From the NCBI GenBank assembly GCA_026122225.1, contig JANEZZ010002363.1, positions 310,001 through 374,000 of the forward strand: a stretch of 64,000 bases of DNA. The letters run 5' to 3'. This stretch comes from Heloderma charlesbogerti. Taxonomy: Eukaryota > Chordata > Lepidosauria > Squamata > Helodermatidae. A program made the translations under genes and the position numbers. This document shows positions 34,137-45,525 of the stretch, piece by piece (the stretch's first letter is position 1; the number at the start of each line of letters is the position of its first letter). Below the pieces are notes generated by a model. The model made no database searches, had not been told where the DNA came from, and saw nothing but the letters and a program-made list of their open reading frames with translations.

Positions 34137-34773
34137 TAGGGATGGCAGAGAATTCTGCCATGGACTCCAGTGAGGCCAGATTCTAAAGAATCTGCCCCCC
34201 CGGAGTCCATGGCAGAACAGACTGCTCCCCCCTGCCACCTCGTGAAGTCCCCATGGACCGGATCCTACCTGCCTCGGTCGGGTCCGGATCCAGCCACTGC
34301 TGTCTGCCACTCCACTCTGTGGCCACGAATGGCGTCCCCTATGCAGGACACCATTTGCATCACTGCTTTAAATGTGATAGGCTAAGTAAATATTTACATA
34401 GCCTATCATGGCTAAAGCGGGGATGCAAATGGCATAGGGCATGCCATTTGCGTCCCTGCCAGGCCGTGATAGGCTACGTAAGTATTTACGTAGCCTATCA
34501 TGGCTAAAGTGGGGATACAAATGGCATAGGGGATACCATTTGCGTCCCTGCTCTTTGCCATGATAGGCTACATAAATACTTACGTAGCCTATCACGGCCT
34601 GGCAGGGACGCAAATGGTGGTTGGTGTAGTGGCCGCCATTTGCGGCTGCAGCCCAGCAGCGGCCAGAAGTCCGGCTTCAGCCGGCCGGGAAGGATTCCGA
34701 GGGAGGGACGGATCGCCTCCCCCCCCCACCGGGCTGCCGGACCGGAATAGGGTGAGTATTCCGCACACCCCTA
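34137..34773 (+). mobile_element. Palindrome-rich hAT-like element, copy 3
   Basis: 637 bp, starting tagggatggcagagaattct and ending cgcacacccctа-type (cacaccccta). Flanks gatgcaag (34129-34136) and gatgcaaa (34774-34781) agree at 7 of 8. The left end is a hairpin built on ctgccatggactcc and ggagtccatggcag. The core (34330-34640) alternates gataggctacgtaa palindromes with catttgcgtccctg modules. Only one G/C-rich unit precedes the right end, and the donor-like motif there is gggtgagt. Orientation is the reverse of copy 1. Confidence 0.87.
34369..34620. repeat. Palindrome array of copy 3
   Basis: Three gataggct...agcctatca palindromes (about 34376-34410, 34467-34503 and 34560-34596) are separated by modules carrying gcaaatggcatagg and its inverse, about 90 bp apart. 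The array is largely symmetric around 34485. Confidence 0.85.
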
Positions 34774-34781
34774 GATGCAAA

Positions 34782-37700
34782 CATGTTGTCATGCCTCCCA
34801 GCTGCCTCTTCGTGCTTCCTTTCTAAGGGATGCTGAGAGGCTGGAGTCAAAGAAGCAGGAAAGCTCTCATGAACCTGCAAGGAAAGGGCTAGGCTAAAGA
34901 GGAGTGATTCATGGCAAAAGGGCTAATTCACACAGTGGTCTCCCCATTGAGTGCACAGGAGGACCACTGATGGGCTTGAGGCTAGAGGTATGATTTGTGT
35001 GACTGAGCACTTCCACTTTGATGCTATATATGTCGTTGCCATGATGTATATGATCACAGTAGCAAACTTGTCAACAGTACCCACACTCCCAAGATGTTCA
35101 TGTAGGGATGGCCAGCAAAGTCAATCTGGCCATAATAAATATCAAGTTCCTTATAAATTATCCCTTCCTTATACAGTCACCATTTTTCATAATATTGTAA
35201 ATCATATGCATGCTTGCTGAAGATTAAACTGCATTGAACATAATGGAACTGACTTCTGAATGTAATGGGACTGACTTCTGAAGAAACATACATAGGATTG
35301 GGCTGCTACTTAACCAGTCAAGTCTCGACCTATTTCCTGCAGGCTTTTTCACCTTGCTTCACATGCATATTAGAGACAATCTATGCACTGTTGATTTAAA
35401 GAAATTTCAGTTCTCATCTGCTTTCAAGGACATAAATGTCTGAGTCCACTAATTAGCTTTCTGTGCATTTTAAAATATCAGTTACCTTAGCAGCAGTTCC
35501 AGTTTCAGCTGCCCTTCAAGTTGTATTTGATTAATTTAAGTCATGCTCGCTTTATCCAAGGTTATTCCCATCAACAAGCCACAGTCATGTTTGACTGTAA
35601 CAGCAGCATATAGCATTAAATAGCCCACAATGCCCAGAAATTTTCCAGTTCATGGGTTAGTGTACAGTGGAAGTGTAGGAAGCAGTGGCTGGATAAAAGC
35701 TTTCTTATGCCAATAAAGAATAAAGACTTCAAATTTGGAGACAAATTATGGTTAGCAGTAACCACTGTTTGCCCAATGTGGACATCATGGCAAATTATTA
35801 TTAGTGTGAGCCAGGAATTGGAATGGGGAATTTGTGCACGTGAAGGGAACAGTGTATGAGTGAGCCCATTGCATATTCCTGATGGCCAAATCTTGGCATG
35901 GTTGTGACATCTGAACCAGGCCAATATTACTTGATAAACTGTGGTTTTAACTTAGGAAGATGACACTGGATAAGCTTGTGACTGAGGGCCAGTTCATAGT
36001 GCAAAAGTATTAGAGTGCCAAGCATATGTGACTTCATCCAGCACACAGTGAAATTGTTGGTTGACAGCTTTCCTGGTGTTACATATGCCTGGGTTCGGAG
36101 GTTCTCTCAAAATATATTATCAGTACTATGTAGGCAACCCCAGGCTAACTCGTTTACTTAATATATTCCATCTTGGAGTAGGATTAAATTCTTCGTTCTA
36201 GACATAGGTCGTACAAAGTTTTCTATTCCAGAAATCACTCTATCAGACAAGTTCTGTCTTTTGTTTCTTCACTATAAAATATTAGCATAACAATACTAAA
36301 TAAAAGGCCTGTACATGCCTAGGTACAAACACCCAATACATTCAACATCATCTTAAATCAAGGCTTCTAAGCAGAGCAAAAATGATATCAATCTCAATTA
36401 TAAGCAATATCAAGCTTACCAGGCTCATTCTACAGGCAATTAAAAATGGGATAAGTTCTCCCTGAGAGAATTCCATGTGTTCAGAGTCCCCTTTATATAC
36501 TCTTTTAGATCCCATCAAGCATGCTTAGATTGTTTTTACTACCTTATGTTCCATTAAGCCACATTTCTAAGGGTACATTTCTATTTTAAATCAATGCCTA
36601 CATAATACTGAATTTCAAACTTCTTATGACAATAAATGGTTACAACAACATACATATAAAAATATTCCAGAATCCCATGACATCTTCCAGCCATGCCTGT
36701 GACAAAAAAAGTGTTTTTCTGACTCCATCCTATCTTGTGAGTCTGTCTTCTCAAAATGCATCTTATTGTATTTACGATCTGGGAAGCTCCCTCCTATTAC
36801 TTTAACCAATGGCATACTTGGTTTTATTATCAAGCTAATAGTTTTACGGGTACCCTAACTGTTTTGATGATTGTTTTCACAATACTGTGAGGGAGATGTT
36901 AATATAAATCTAGTATGGGAACTGACCTCCTGGTGCCGCAAGTGCAAAACCTGGCACCTACTGTCTGGATTCTTTTTTTATCAGAAAGAGTACCAATGAG
37001 CCAATCATCAGTTACTGTTGGCCTGGCACATCTGTCTCCAATCTGGCAAGCCTCAAAGATAAGATGAATTTAACTACTCTCCTGCCAAGAGGCCAAGCTG
37101 TGTCACATCAGCTATTGGAATCCTACTTTTTTAAATCCAGAATTCTCTTGGAGGCATTTAATTACTGAATTTCCTAATTGGGCAGCAGGAGTAAGGTGGT
37201 GCAAATATGAAAGATTTGCCTGACCTGCTACACTGGGGCACCATATCAGGTTTGAGTAGGAAGTGGCAGAAAGATTTCAGCACACTGGGATGGAACTCAC
37301 AGCATGGCAGCCTCCAAGTATTTGTGGGTCCTGGGGCAACTTGGGAAAGGAAGGAAATGTTTCTCTGCAATAGTGAAATAACCCAAATGTTGCTTTTTCT
37401 AGTTAAGGAACATTGGTTTTAAAATATGTTATATATCATGGTTATCATATTATTTCTCTGCATTGGTTATTCAATTCAAACAAGTCTTTTGGATCAGTAC
37501 ATCCTACAAGGACCAGCACAAGAACATCCCATAAACTAATTTGTGCCATCATGTCAAAGATATATCAGTTGCATTAAATTATTGCCAGAACTATTTGGAC
37601 TCAATGTAACAAAGCACATAAAATAATTCATAGTCTGAAACTGAATACTAGAGTCCAGAGGCGTAGACTGGACAAAATACATCCGTCTTTCTGAATTATA

Positions 37701-39191
37701 ATTTCAGATATCCTGTTGCAGGTATTAACTATAACTCTGTTATATACTATCCTTAGTAATGGTGTTATTAATTTCCTTTAGAATGATCAAAATTAAATCT
37801 AACCTTTCCCCTCTTTTGCCATTTCAAGCAGTTCCTCATTTTTTACTTGCATATCTTTATAACCCATTTATAAGGTCATTTAATTTCATTTACTTCTACT
37901 CTAACATATGTCACCCAGGGTTAGGGAATGAGCAAAACTGGCTGTAAATCTTCAGGCCCCTGTCTAAAATAAGCCCATATATAGTTACAAATCTTGTAGT
38001 TATTGCCCCCAATACTAACAAATATTACACACACATCCCATATACAGATTATATTAGGGTATTTATTTATGTATTATTTGTATCTTACCCTCTCCCTAAG
38101 GTTCAAAATAGTTTAAATTACACTTTACAATTGTACGCTTTAAAAAAGAACCTTTAAAAGCATGGGGTAAGCACTAGAGCTGGGGTGGGGGTGGGGTCAG
38201 AAATGCAAATACACACCCTGCCAAGGAATCGCAACATATTTTGGATCAATCCAGACCCATGAGAAACTGGATTGGTCCTCAAAATGGATTGTAATTTTAG
38301 AGCCACAAAATCTCCTTCCAGTCTCCACTTAGCATCTAAAATACTCCTTTAACATCACTGGGAACAAACTACAAGAGCAAGCTAGCCAACCTTCTGGCCT
38401 AGCAGCTCTGGATTGTTCTGAGCATGATCAGAAACATAATTTCCTGCCAGGACCATAGGATGTGTAGTTTTCTCTGCCTAGAAAAAAATACAAATCCTAT
38501 GTTTCCTCTAGGAAATTTCTGAGTACACTCAGAAGTGTCAGTACAACAAGCCATCTGCCCTAGCCCTGCCTGGACTCTCCACTGCTTGCTCCCTGGTATC
38601 TCCTTCCCAGCCCTCCTGCAAAGGTAAGCTCTTTTTTTTCCTCTTGCAACAGGAGGGAATTTACCATCTGAGTTTTGCAATAATTCCTTGTGAATACATG
38701 CAAAACCCTTCAAAGTTTTGTGGATGTTTTATTTATTTATCAGGGGAATGTTCATCCTTCCTAAAAAGAACTAGAATGGTCCACACCAGGGCCAAGCTCA
38801 TAAATTGTGAGGCATTTTTCCAGGGAACCAGTTCTGATTGGGTGTCTACTGGCACAGCAGGAAGGCATAGGTATCAACCATACATGTATGACAATACGTT
38901 AACAAAAAGAGAACACTAGATTAGTAAAACCAAATCCCCCAAATGTCTCAGAGTTTGCTGTGGTTCTTGCAAGGGTGCAGCTGCAATAATCCAGGTGGTA
39001 GTTCAGCAGCTTGGGTCCTTTGACCACCTGAGTAGTAGGTTGACCGATCTGGAAAGTGCTTGGGAGTGCAGCCCAGAGTTGTCATCCAGAGCTTTAAAAT
39101 AGTTGCAGGGTCAGGATTTCAGCTCCCTCTTCTGTAGTTCAGCAAAAAGACACTTTAACAAGGAGACTGCTCCACTTGACTTGTCTTGTGC
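34782..39191. other. No gene recognised; one half MITE
   Basis: 4.4 kb of AT-rich DNA, the longest stretch without a recognised element. A degraded arm of the dispersed palindromic repeat (aatgggactgacttctgaag then acatacataggattgggctg) lies at about 35265-35310, and an L2-like tail fragment near 38060-38125. I see no coding exon with plausible splice sites. Confidence 0.45.
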
Positions 39192-39199
39192 CTATTCTC

Positions 39200-39800
39200 T
39201 AGGGATGTACGAAAGTGACTTACCTTTAACAAAATTTGATTCGAGGTGGGGGGGAGGCGCTCCGTCCCTCCCCCCCCCAATTCTGGCGGGGGGAGGTGCT
39301 CCATCCCTCCCCCCCGAAATTCTGGCTGGGGGGGAGGCGCTCTGTCCCTCCCCCCCCGAATCCTGGCCGGCCGGGTGCGCAAATGGTGGTGGCCGTAGCC
39401 ACTGCCGTTTGCGTCCCTGCAGTCAGCCGTGATAGGCTACGTAAATGTTTATGTAGCCTATCACGGCTGATTTAAAAGAAAAAAAACGTGCGTACGCAAA
39501 TGGCGGCACCCATGGGCGCCGCCATTTGCGTACGCACTTCCCCCCCCTTTAAATCAGCTGTGATAGGGTACGTAAACATTTACGTAGCCTATCACGGTAT
39601 TTTTAAAAAATCTAGCCATGATAGGTTACGTAAATCTTTATGTAGCCTATCACGTTTCGTGTTTTTTTTTACTGGAAATGGTGGTGGTGGCAGCCGGTCG
39701 GAAGACCGGCCGCCGCAGCTGCCACCACCGAACCGCCGCCAGAGCCACTGCCGCCAGGAGGATTCACCCAAGGTAAGTCCCGTCCCAGGGGAGGGCGGGG
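39200..39800 (+). mobile_element. Palindrome-rich hAT-like element, copy 4 (right end lost)
   Basis: Starts tagggatgtacgaaagtgac, preceded by ctattctc. Three tandem G/C-rich units follow (39245-39365). The core holds palindromes at about 39377-39415, 39424-39468, 39488-39537 (19-bp perfect arms), 39551-39598 and 39612-39654. An ATG-led open segment (39679-39773) runs into a donor-like aaggtaagtc at 39772. The usual hairpin end and second ctattctc are absent: the sequence dissolves into the G-rich tract that follows. Confidence 0.85.
39488..39537. repeat. Perfect palindrome arms, gtgcgtacgcaaatggcgg
   Basis: gtgcgtacgcaaatggcgg (39488-39506) is exactly inverted at 39519-39537, with an imperfect 12-nt centre, giving a 50-bp near-perfect palindrome in copy 4. 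Confidence 0.95.
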
Positions 39801-40320
39801 GTGCCAAGGGGGGGGAAGGGGGGGGGCGGGGGGGGGGGGGGGGGTGTGGGCGGGGGGGAGGTCCGGGTGGTTCGGGGGCGAAAAGTAGAGGGGTGGAACA
39901 GGGCGGGGGGGGGGGGGGGGGCGCGATGGTTGAGGGATGGGGGATTGTGAGAGAGGGGGGAAGGGAAGAGTGGGGAGGGAGGGGGGGTGGGGGAGGGTGC
40001 GTTGAGTGAGGTTGTATAAGAGGAAGTAGTGAGAGGAGAGATACTTGTGATGAGGGAAGTGTCTGAGTATAATGATGAGAGGGGTTGGTGATGGAGTGGG
40101 CTTGGGAGAGGGGGGTGCGAAAGTATTGGTGGGTAATGTGTAGTGTGCGGATTAGTGATGGAGTATGGGTTTTATGAATGTAGTTGAAAAGAAAATGAGT
40201 TTAAGGAATGATAATGTGATATATAAAGAGGGGGGTGGGTATGTTGGTGATGGTGAGGAGGATTGTTGTTGAGATATTTGGTTAGGTTGAATTAATTAAA
40301 TAATGAGAAGTTTATTTGAT
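39790..40320 (+). other. G-rich, cytosine-depleted tract
   Basis: 39790-39960 is dominated by long G runs. The next 360 bases (39961-40320) contain only about six C on this strand, falling to none over the last 120, while G and T remain common. Normal composition returns abruptly at about 40330 (gattacaacttactctta). The expected right end of copy 4 is not found. Either this is real strand-asymmetric DNA or a sequencing/assembly fault after a poly-G tract. Confidence 0.8.
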
Positions 40321-40522
40321 ATTTAATAAAAGATTACAACTTACTCTTAAAAAGGCAGCTTTCAGCTTCCAAGCCCAACTCCCACGTCTCTTTTATTTAT
40401 TTATTTATTTTATTAATCACCCATCTGGCTGGTCACCCAGCCACTCTGGGCGATGTACAAAGTATATAATAAAACAGTTTAAAACAATAAAATTCTACAG
40501 TAAATACATTTTCTAAAATACC

Positions 40523-41467
40523 CTAACCCACCCCAAATGCCTGCCTGAACAACCACGTTTTTAATGCACGGCGGAAGCTCATTAAAGAGGGGGCATGGCG
40601 GAGTTCCCTAGGGAGGGAGTTCCACAGAGTGGGGGCCACCACAGAAAAGGCCCTCTCCCTCGTCCCCACCAGTCTAGCTGTCCTGGCTGATGGGACAGAG
40701 AGAAGGCCATCCGAGGCTGATCTTGTTAAGTGGCCTGTCTGGTGTTGCTGGAGGCACTCCTTAAGATAGGCTGGGCTGGAACCATATAGGGTCTTAAAGG
40801 TCAAAACCAACACCTTGAATTTGGCCTGGAAAACAACTGGTAACCAGTGCAACTCCTTCAGCACTGGAGTGATGTGATCTTTCCGGCAGCTGCCTTTAAT
40901 CAGGCGAGCCGCCATGTTCTGTACCAGCTGCAGCTTCCGAACCGTCTTCAAGGGTAACCCCATGTAGAGTGCATTACAGTAGTCTAGATGAGAGGAGACC
41001 AGGGCATGTACTACCGATGGGAGCAGATGGTCGGGAAGGAAGGGGCGCAGCCGCCATATCAGATGGAGTTGATACAGCGTTGTCTGGCTCACAGCTGACA
41101 CCTGAGCCTCCATGGACAGCTGGGAGACCAAAATGACCCCCAGGCTGCAGACTCGGTCTTTCAAGGATAGCCATACCCCATTCAACACCAGGTTGACATC
41201 CCCCAGCCTCCACTTGTCTCCCACCAAAAGTACCTTGGTCTTGTCAGGGTTCAGCTTCAGCTTATTCCTCCCCATCCAGCCATTCACCATCTCCAGACAT
41301 TTGGACAGGGACTCTACGGCCAACCTTGGTGAAGATTTGAATGAGAGGTAGAGCTGCATGTCGTCCGCATATTGATGACACCACACCCCAAACCTCCTGA
41401 TGATAGCCCCCAGCGGCTTCACATAGATGTTAAATAGCATCGGGTAGAGGATGGAACCCTGTGGCAC
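40523..41467 (-). pseudogene. L2 ORF2 RT second half and C-terminal domain
   Basis: An open frame of 314 codons. It starts within motif B (MPQGSILYPMLFNIYVKPLG), contains motif C HQYADDMQLYLSF with both Asp residues, then NKLKLNPDKTKVLLVG, SHLDYCNALYMGLPLKTVRK, LKELHWLPVVFQAKFKVLVL and ends with LWNSLPRELRHAPSLMSFRR. These are the L2 blocks in order. The frame is intact to its natural end, but the upstream part is in another frame. Confidence 0.92.
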
Positions 41468-42171
41468 CCCACAGGTGAGCAGCCACGGGTCCGAAGTCTC
41501 GTCTCCCAGAGATTTCTCTCTGGTACCTGCCAGAGATGAAGGACCAGAACTACTGTAATATGGTCTCCAATGCCCAACCCCTCCAGGCAGTCCAGGAGGA
41601 TACTGTGGTCAACGGTATCAAAAGCTGCTGAGAGGTTGAGGAGAACAAGGAAGGAGCATTCGCCCCTATCCAGAGCCCTCCTCATATGATCCACCAAGGC
41701 GACCAAGGCTGTTTCTGTTCCATGCCCAGGCCTGAAGCCCGACTGAAATGGGTCTACATAATCAGCTTCTTCCAAGTGTGCCTTCAACTGCATCACCACC
41801 ACCCGCTCAATCACCTTGTCCAACAAAGGCAGATTCGAGACTGGGCAAAAGTTGTTCAGAACTTGGGGATCCAAGGAGAGCTTCTTTAAGAGTGGTCTTA
41901 TCACTGCCTCCTTGAGGGCTGCTGGCATCACTCCCTACTCAAGGGAGGCGTTCACCACCATCCCCTCACCCAGTCTCTCTCTGCAGCCCATAATGAGCCA
42001 AGATGGGCAAGGATCAAGTAAGCAGGTGGTCGGCCTTACAGATGAAAGCACCTTGTCCACTTCATCAGAAGGAAGAAGCTGGAACCGATCCCACAAAACC
42101 GGTTTGCCACAGGCCGCCTCTTGCTCACTAACTGTATCCACAGCGCATGGAATAATTCTTCCAGTATGCAA
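41419..42171 (-). pseudogene. L2 ORF2 RT first half
   Basis: Frame 41419-41931 has LKEAVIRPLLKKLSLDPQVL, NFCPVSNLPLLDKVIERVVV, FQSGFRPGHGTETALVALVD and motif A region LLNLSAAFDTVDHSILL, where the usual motif A Asp is Asn. Frame 41935-42171 gives the segment before it, including SSVRPTTCLLDPCPSWLI. A frame change near 41933 separates the two. The endonuclease is missing by 5' truncation. Confidence 0.88.
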
Positions 42172-42178
42172 ATGAAAC

Positions 42179-42236
42179 CCTCCTCAGGAATGCTTATATG
42201 TTTGATCATCACTGGTTGTACATGGAGTGACCACTG
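42179..42236. other. Flank between L2 and the nested stack
   Basis: Short unassigned flank ending with the target duplication of the following hAT element. Confidence 0.4.
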
Positions 42237-42244
42237 TTATAAAT

Positions 42245-42488
42245 CAGAGGTGTCAAACCTTTTAGCCTGAGGGACAACATCAATTTTGGAGAAGATCTCA
42301 GAGGCTGCATTCTAGTGATGGGTGGGGCCAAAGCCAAAGGGGGCAGGGTTCAAAGTATCAAAAATGCCAGCCGATTTTAGCTTAGCACTCTTCTTGCTGG
42401 TAACTAAGCCTTATGAGTTCCATTTCAATCCTTTACAATGGGGGAAAAGACTACAAAAGCCAGGGAACATCCAAATGATCCATGGGGA
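42245..42488. mobile_element. hAT (Charlie-like) element, left part
   Basis: Begins cagaggtgtcaaacctttta. The 8-bp duplication ttataaat lies at 42237-42244 and again at 63017-63024, after the right end ggttcaacacctctg. The element was about 335 bp before the provirus ERV-A inserted at 42488/42489. It has no transposase frame. Confidence 0.9.
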
Positions 42489-42945
42489 TGTTATAGAAAT
42501 TTCAGTTGTAATATGGTTATTATCCCATCATTTTATAAGCTATGCCTATTCTACCTCTGTGTGGGATTGTCATGCTAAACAAAGACACAAAGCCTTATCA
42601 GAGACTCAGGAATGCCAAGAATGTATTTACGTTAGAGTATGTGACTATCTCTCTGCTGCCTCTCTCTGTGCATGCCTGAGTATGTGAAAGGCATTGCCTG
42701 TTTCTTGTCTCCTTCTCAGCTAGACAAAGAAATTCATAGAGAGCAGGCGTAAGACAGCCCCCAAAGACTTTGTGTATATAAGCTTCTGGATCACATTACT
42801 TGGTTGCCATCTTTGTTGGTGCGTTACCCCAAAGGTTGCCTTATTCTGCAGAATAAAATTGTGTTAGACCAGATCTCTGCCTCCCCTCGTTCTTGGTAAA
42901 CAAATTGGATGAGATTACCAGGGATACAACACAATTTTTGTAACA
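42489..42945 (+). repeat. ERV-A 5' LTR
   Basis: 457 bp, starts tgttatagaaatttcag and ends acaatttttgtaaca. TATA box tatataag at 42775-42782 and polyadenylation signal aataaa at 42852-42857, so U3, R and U5 are recognisable in order. Confidence 0.95.
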
Positions 42946-42950
42946 ATTTC

Positions 42951-42968
42951 TGGCACCTCAGATGGGAC
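42951..42968 (+). promoter_or_regulatory. ERV-A primer-binding site candidate
   Basis: tggcacctcagatgggac starts 5 nt after the LTR, with the TGG expected opposite the CCA end of a tRNA. I could not name the tRNA. The ERV-B equivalent at 54352 is tggccaccgcggaggacg. Confidence 0.5.
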
Positions 42969-42981
42969 TCCCTGTGTGACC

Positions 42982-43885
42982 TAGGGATGTCAGAGAATTC
43001 CGCCACGGATCTCAGGGAGGCCGAATGCCAGCACATTCGGCCCCCTGAAATCAGTGGCGGAACAGTCTGCCCCCCCCGCCAGCGGAACGGTCTGCCCCCC
43101 CCGCCCCCCCGGGACGAGACTTACCTGGGGTGGATCTTCCTGGCTGCGGCGGCTGCGGCGGCAGCTCCAGCGGCGGTTTGGCAGTGGCGGCAGCGGTGGC
43201 CGGTCTTCCCACCAGCTGCCGCCGCCGCCATTTCCAGTTAAAAAAAAAACATGATAGGCTACGTAAAGGTTTATGTAGCCTATCACGGCTGACTTTTAAA
43301 AAAAAACAAGTGCGTATGCTAATGGTGGCGGCCGCGGCCGCCGCCATTTGCATTCACTATTTTGGCACGTCTTAGTCTACATCAAGATTTACTTAGACTA
43401 AGATGGCAAAAATAAGGGGAACGCAAATAGCGTAGCTTCCGCTACGCTATTTACGTTCCCCTTATTTTCGCCGTCTTAGTCTACGTAAATCTTGATGTAG
43501 ACTAAGACGTGCCAAAATAAGGAATGCAAATGGCGGCGGCTGTGGCCGCCACCATTTGTGTATGCGCGTGTTGTTTTTTTAAGTCAGCTGTGATAGGCTA
43601 CGTAAACATTTACGTAGCCTATCACGGCTGACTGCAGGGATGCAAACGGCAGTGGCTACGGCCGCCACCATTTTCGTCCCTGCTAGCCAGTGGCCGGATG
43701 TCCAGCTGTTGGCAGAGCTGGCCTGTGGCTCTGCAGAATCCCTGCGGAGCACAGCTGGCCGGCCAGGATTCCGGCGGGGGAGAAACAGAGCACCTCCCCC
43801 CATCCAGGATTCCGGGGGGAGGGACGAAGCACCTCCCCCCCATCAACATAATCCGTGAAAGGTAAGTACCTTTCGTACATCCCCA
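42982..43885 (-). mobile_element. Palindrome-rich hAT-like element, copy 5
   Basis: 904 bp in the ERV-A leader. Perfect 8-bp duplication gtgtgacc (42974-42981 and 43886-43893). The same leader without the insertion is seen in ERV-B near 54372, which confirms the empty site. Left end tagggatgtcagagaattc with a hairpin (about 42995-43062); right end ggtaagtacctttcgtacat then cccca. The core 43252-43628 is one palindrome with arms of about 185 bp, itself composed of short palindromes. Two tandem G/C-rich units lie at 43770-43850. Donor-like motifs are at 43119-43127 (minus) and 43858-43867 (plus). Confidence 0.93.
43252..43628. repeat. Large nested palindrome in copy 5
   Basis: Symmetric about 43437 (gcgtagcttccgctacgc). 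Modules on the left in order (gataggctacgtaaa, cgtatgctaatggtggc, cttagtctacatcaag, ggggaacgcaaatagc) come back inverted on the right. Each arm is about 185 bp with few differences and almost no spacer. Confidence 0.93.
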
Positions 43886-45525
43886 GTGTGACCTGGGCAA
43901 ACACTGGATCCACCCAAGCGGAGGTCACCCTGGACCTTGTTTGGGTCACCGTGAGGTTTGAGGTGGCTGTTGCCTGGCAACCCAGCTAGCAAAGGACTCC
44001 TGAAGAGATGAGGAGAGTAGAGGTCTTTTGGAAGACAGAACACTGTCTGAGGGGTCATTTGAAGGCTAAAACCATGAGGTGAGTTAAATCTGTCCTTGTC
44101 CAGACTGGGGAGTGAAAACCTCCCATTCTGTTCAGCTGAGCCTTGCTTAAGCAGCAGTTGGATATATGTAGGACCAGCAGGGATGGGATCAGGACCATTC
44201 ATGGAAGAGAAGGGCTAAGACCCATTATGATGCATGCTTAGGAATTTTAAGTTGTTTGAGCTGGATTCTGGTGTTAAAATGACAAAAGAAGAGCTCATAA
44301 AATTTTGTAACAGAGAATTAGTAATTTTTAGTGTTGGCTGGCTGACTAAGGGAAGTGGGAAAATATTATTATTGCCAAGGTTTATGTTAAAGTAATTACT
44401 GACAGTCACTGAGACCAATTTCCTTGTATTGATGTTTGGCAAACATAGATGTTGGAAAATCATAATTAGATAAGAAAATGTGAAGGTCAGTATTGTAAAG
44501 TCATGATGGTATGCTCTGAGGTGAAGCCCAAAGCTCCTGTTCTCCCTGACTCAAGCCCCATGGAAGAAGCTGGAGATTAGGAGATCCTGCCTAAGGTGCC
44601 CTGGGTTTCCTCCACCCTATTTGGCCTGTTAGGTTGGGAGGAGAGGTTGCTCGGGGAGGGAGTCCCCCCCACGGAAAACCCATCTGTTACATCCCCACGT
44701 CTTGCTCCCTCTATGTTGAAAAATCCTCCACCATATTCAGGTTTGCTAGAGGAAGCAAGAACAGCTGAGAAAGTTGTAAACTCTGAGGAAAGAGATTTAT
44801 CTGAAGCCTTAAAGGCTGTGGCAAAATGAAGAAACAAAGACAGAGTAAGTTTTTAAAATGTCAGGTCAGGGTCTGTGTGAGCATATCTCTGTCAGTCTGC
44901 TCCGAGCAGAGCTGAGGGGGAATTACCTAACTCCCTCACCACCACTGGTTTAGCCTTAGCAAGCAAAGAGGCTGGAAGATGTCTGTGAGAACCTGACAGA
45001 AACAGTGAGATTTGCAAAAGAATTGTCCATGTTAAAGCATCACACAGCTGGAAACCTGAGCAGTGCTGCTCCGTTCTTATCTGTCGAGGAATCCAGAAGA
45101 GGTGTAAGGTTACACCTTCCCCTTTTGAACTGATGAAGAGACAGAGAGCTTTTGCTAGAAACATCCCATCTTTATTGCCCAAAGCCTTCTTTGTTTGGAT
45201 CCATCATTGTTTAGACTTTTGAGAGGCACTCTGCACATGGACTGGAACTTTAGACTGTGAGAGACTTGCCGTGAACAGTACTGTGAGGCTTGTCATAGCC
45301 TTAAACTCTCTTTGCTGTAGATGGTGTGTTTGTGTTTGTGGTCAGCTCAGTGTACAGCAGGCTGAGTTTGATTTGTGACCTCAACACTCAGATAAGAAGC
45401 TGCATTTCCAAGGCTTTGATTCCATTTACCCTAATGAAGCATACAGATGCAAATTGCTAGAGATTCACAGACTACAAAGGAAACAGCCTTCAAAAAGTTC
45501 AAAGACAAACTAAGAAAGTTGGTTT
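43886..45525 (+). other. ERV-A leader / former gag region
   Basis: Collinear with ERV-B 54375-55935. It contains no gag frame of useful length; scattered stops are shared in pattern with ERV-B. The shared loss suggests that the parental lineage already lacked a working gag, or that both decayed strongly. The region ends where the YR retrotransposon inserted. Confidence 0.7.

Larger units (their letters stand above)
40390..42178 (-). mobile_element. L2 LINE, 5'-truncated
   Basis: Minus-strand L2 element. Its 3' end is the (TTTA)n tract at 40390-40410 followed by cacccagccactctgggcga and gatgtacaaagtatataata. The coding part covers the RT and C-terminal domain from about 42170 down to 40523. 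Compared with the L2 at 28.2 kb it is much better preserved. There are few stops and one main frame change near 41440. Confidence 0.93.

Noticed and set aside
34367..34600. CRISPR-like array (regular palindromic repeats about 90 bp apart)
   Set aside because: Spacers are themselves inverted repeats of one another, the unit lies in a hAT-like element with target duplication, and the genome is eukaryotic.
39488..40009. Gly-rich 173-codon frame
   Set aside because: Made of palindromes and poly-G; no gene-like composition.
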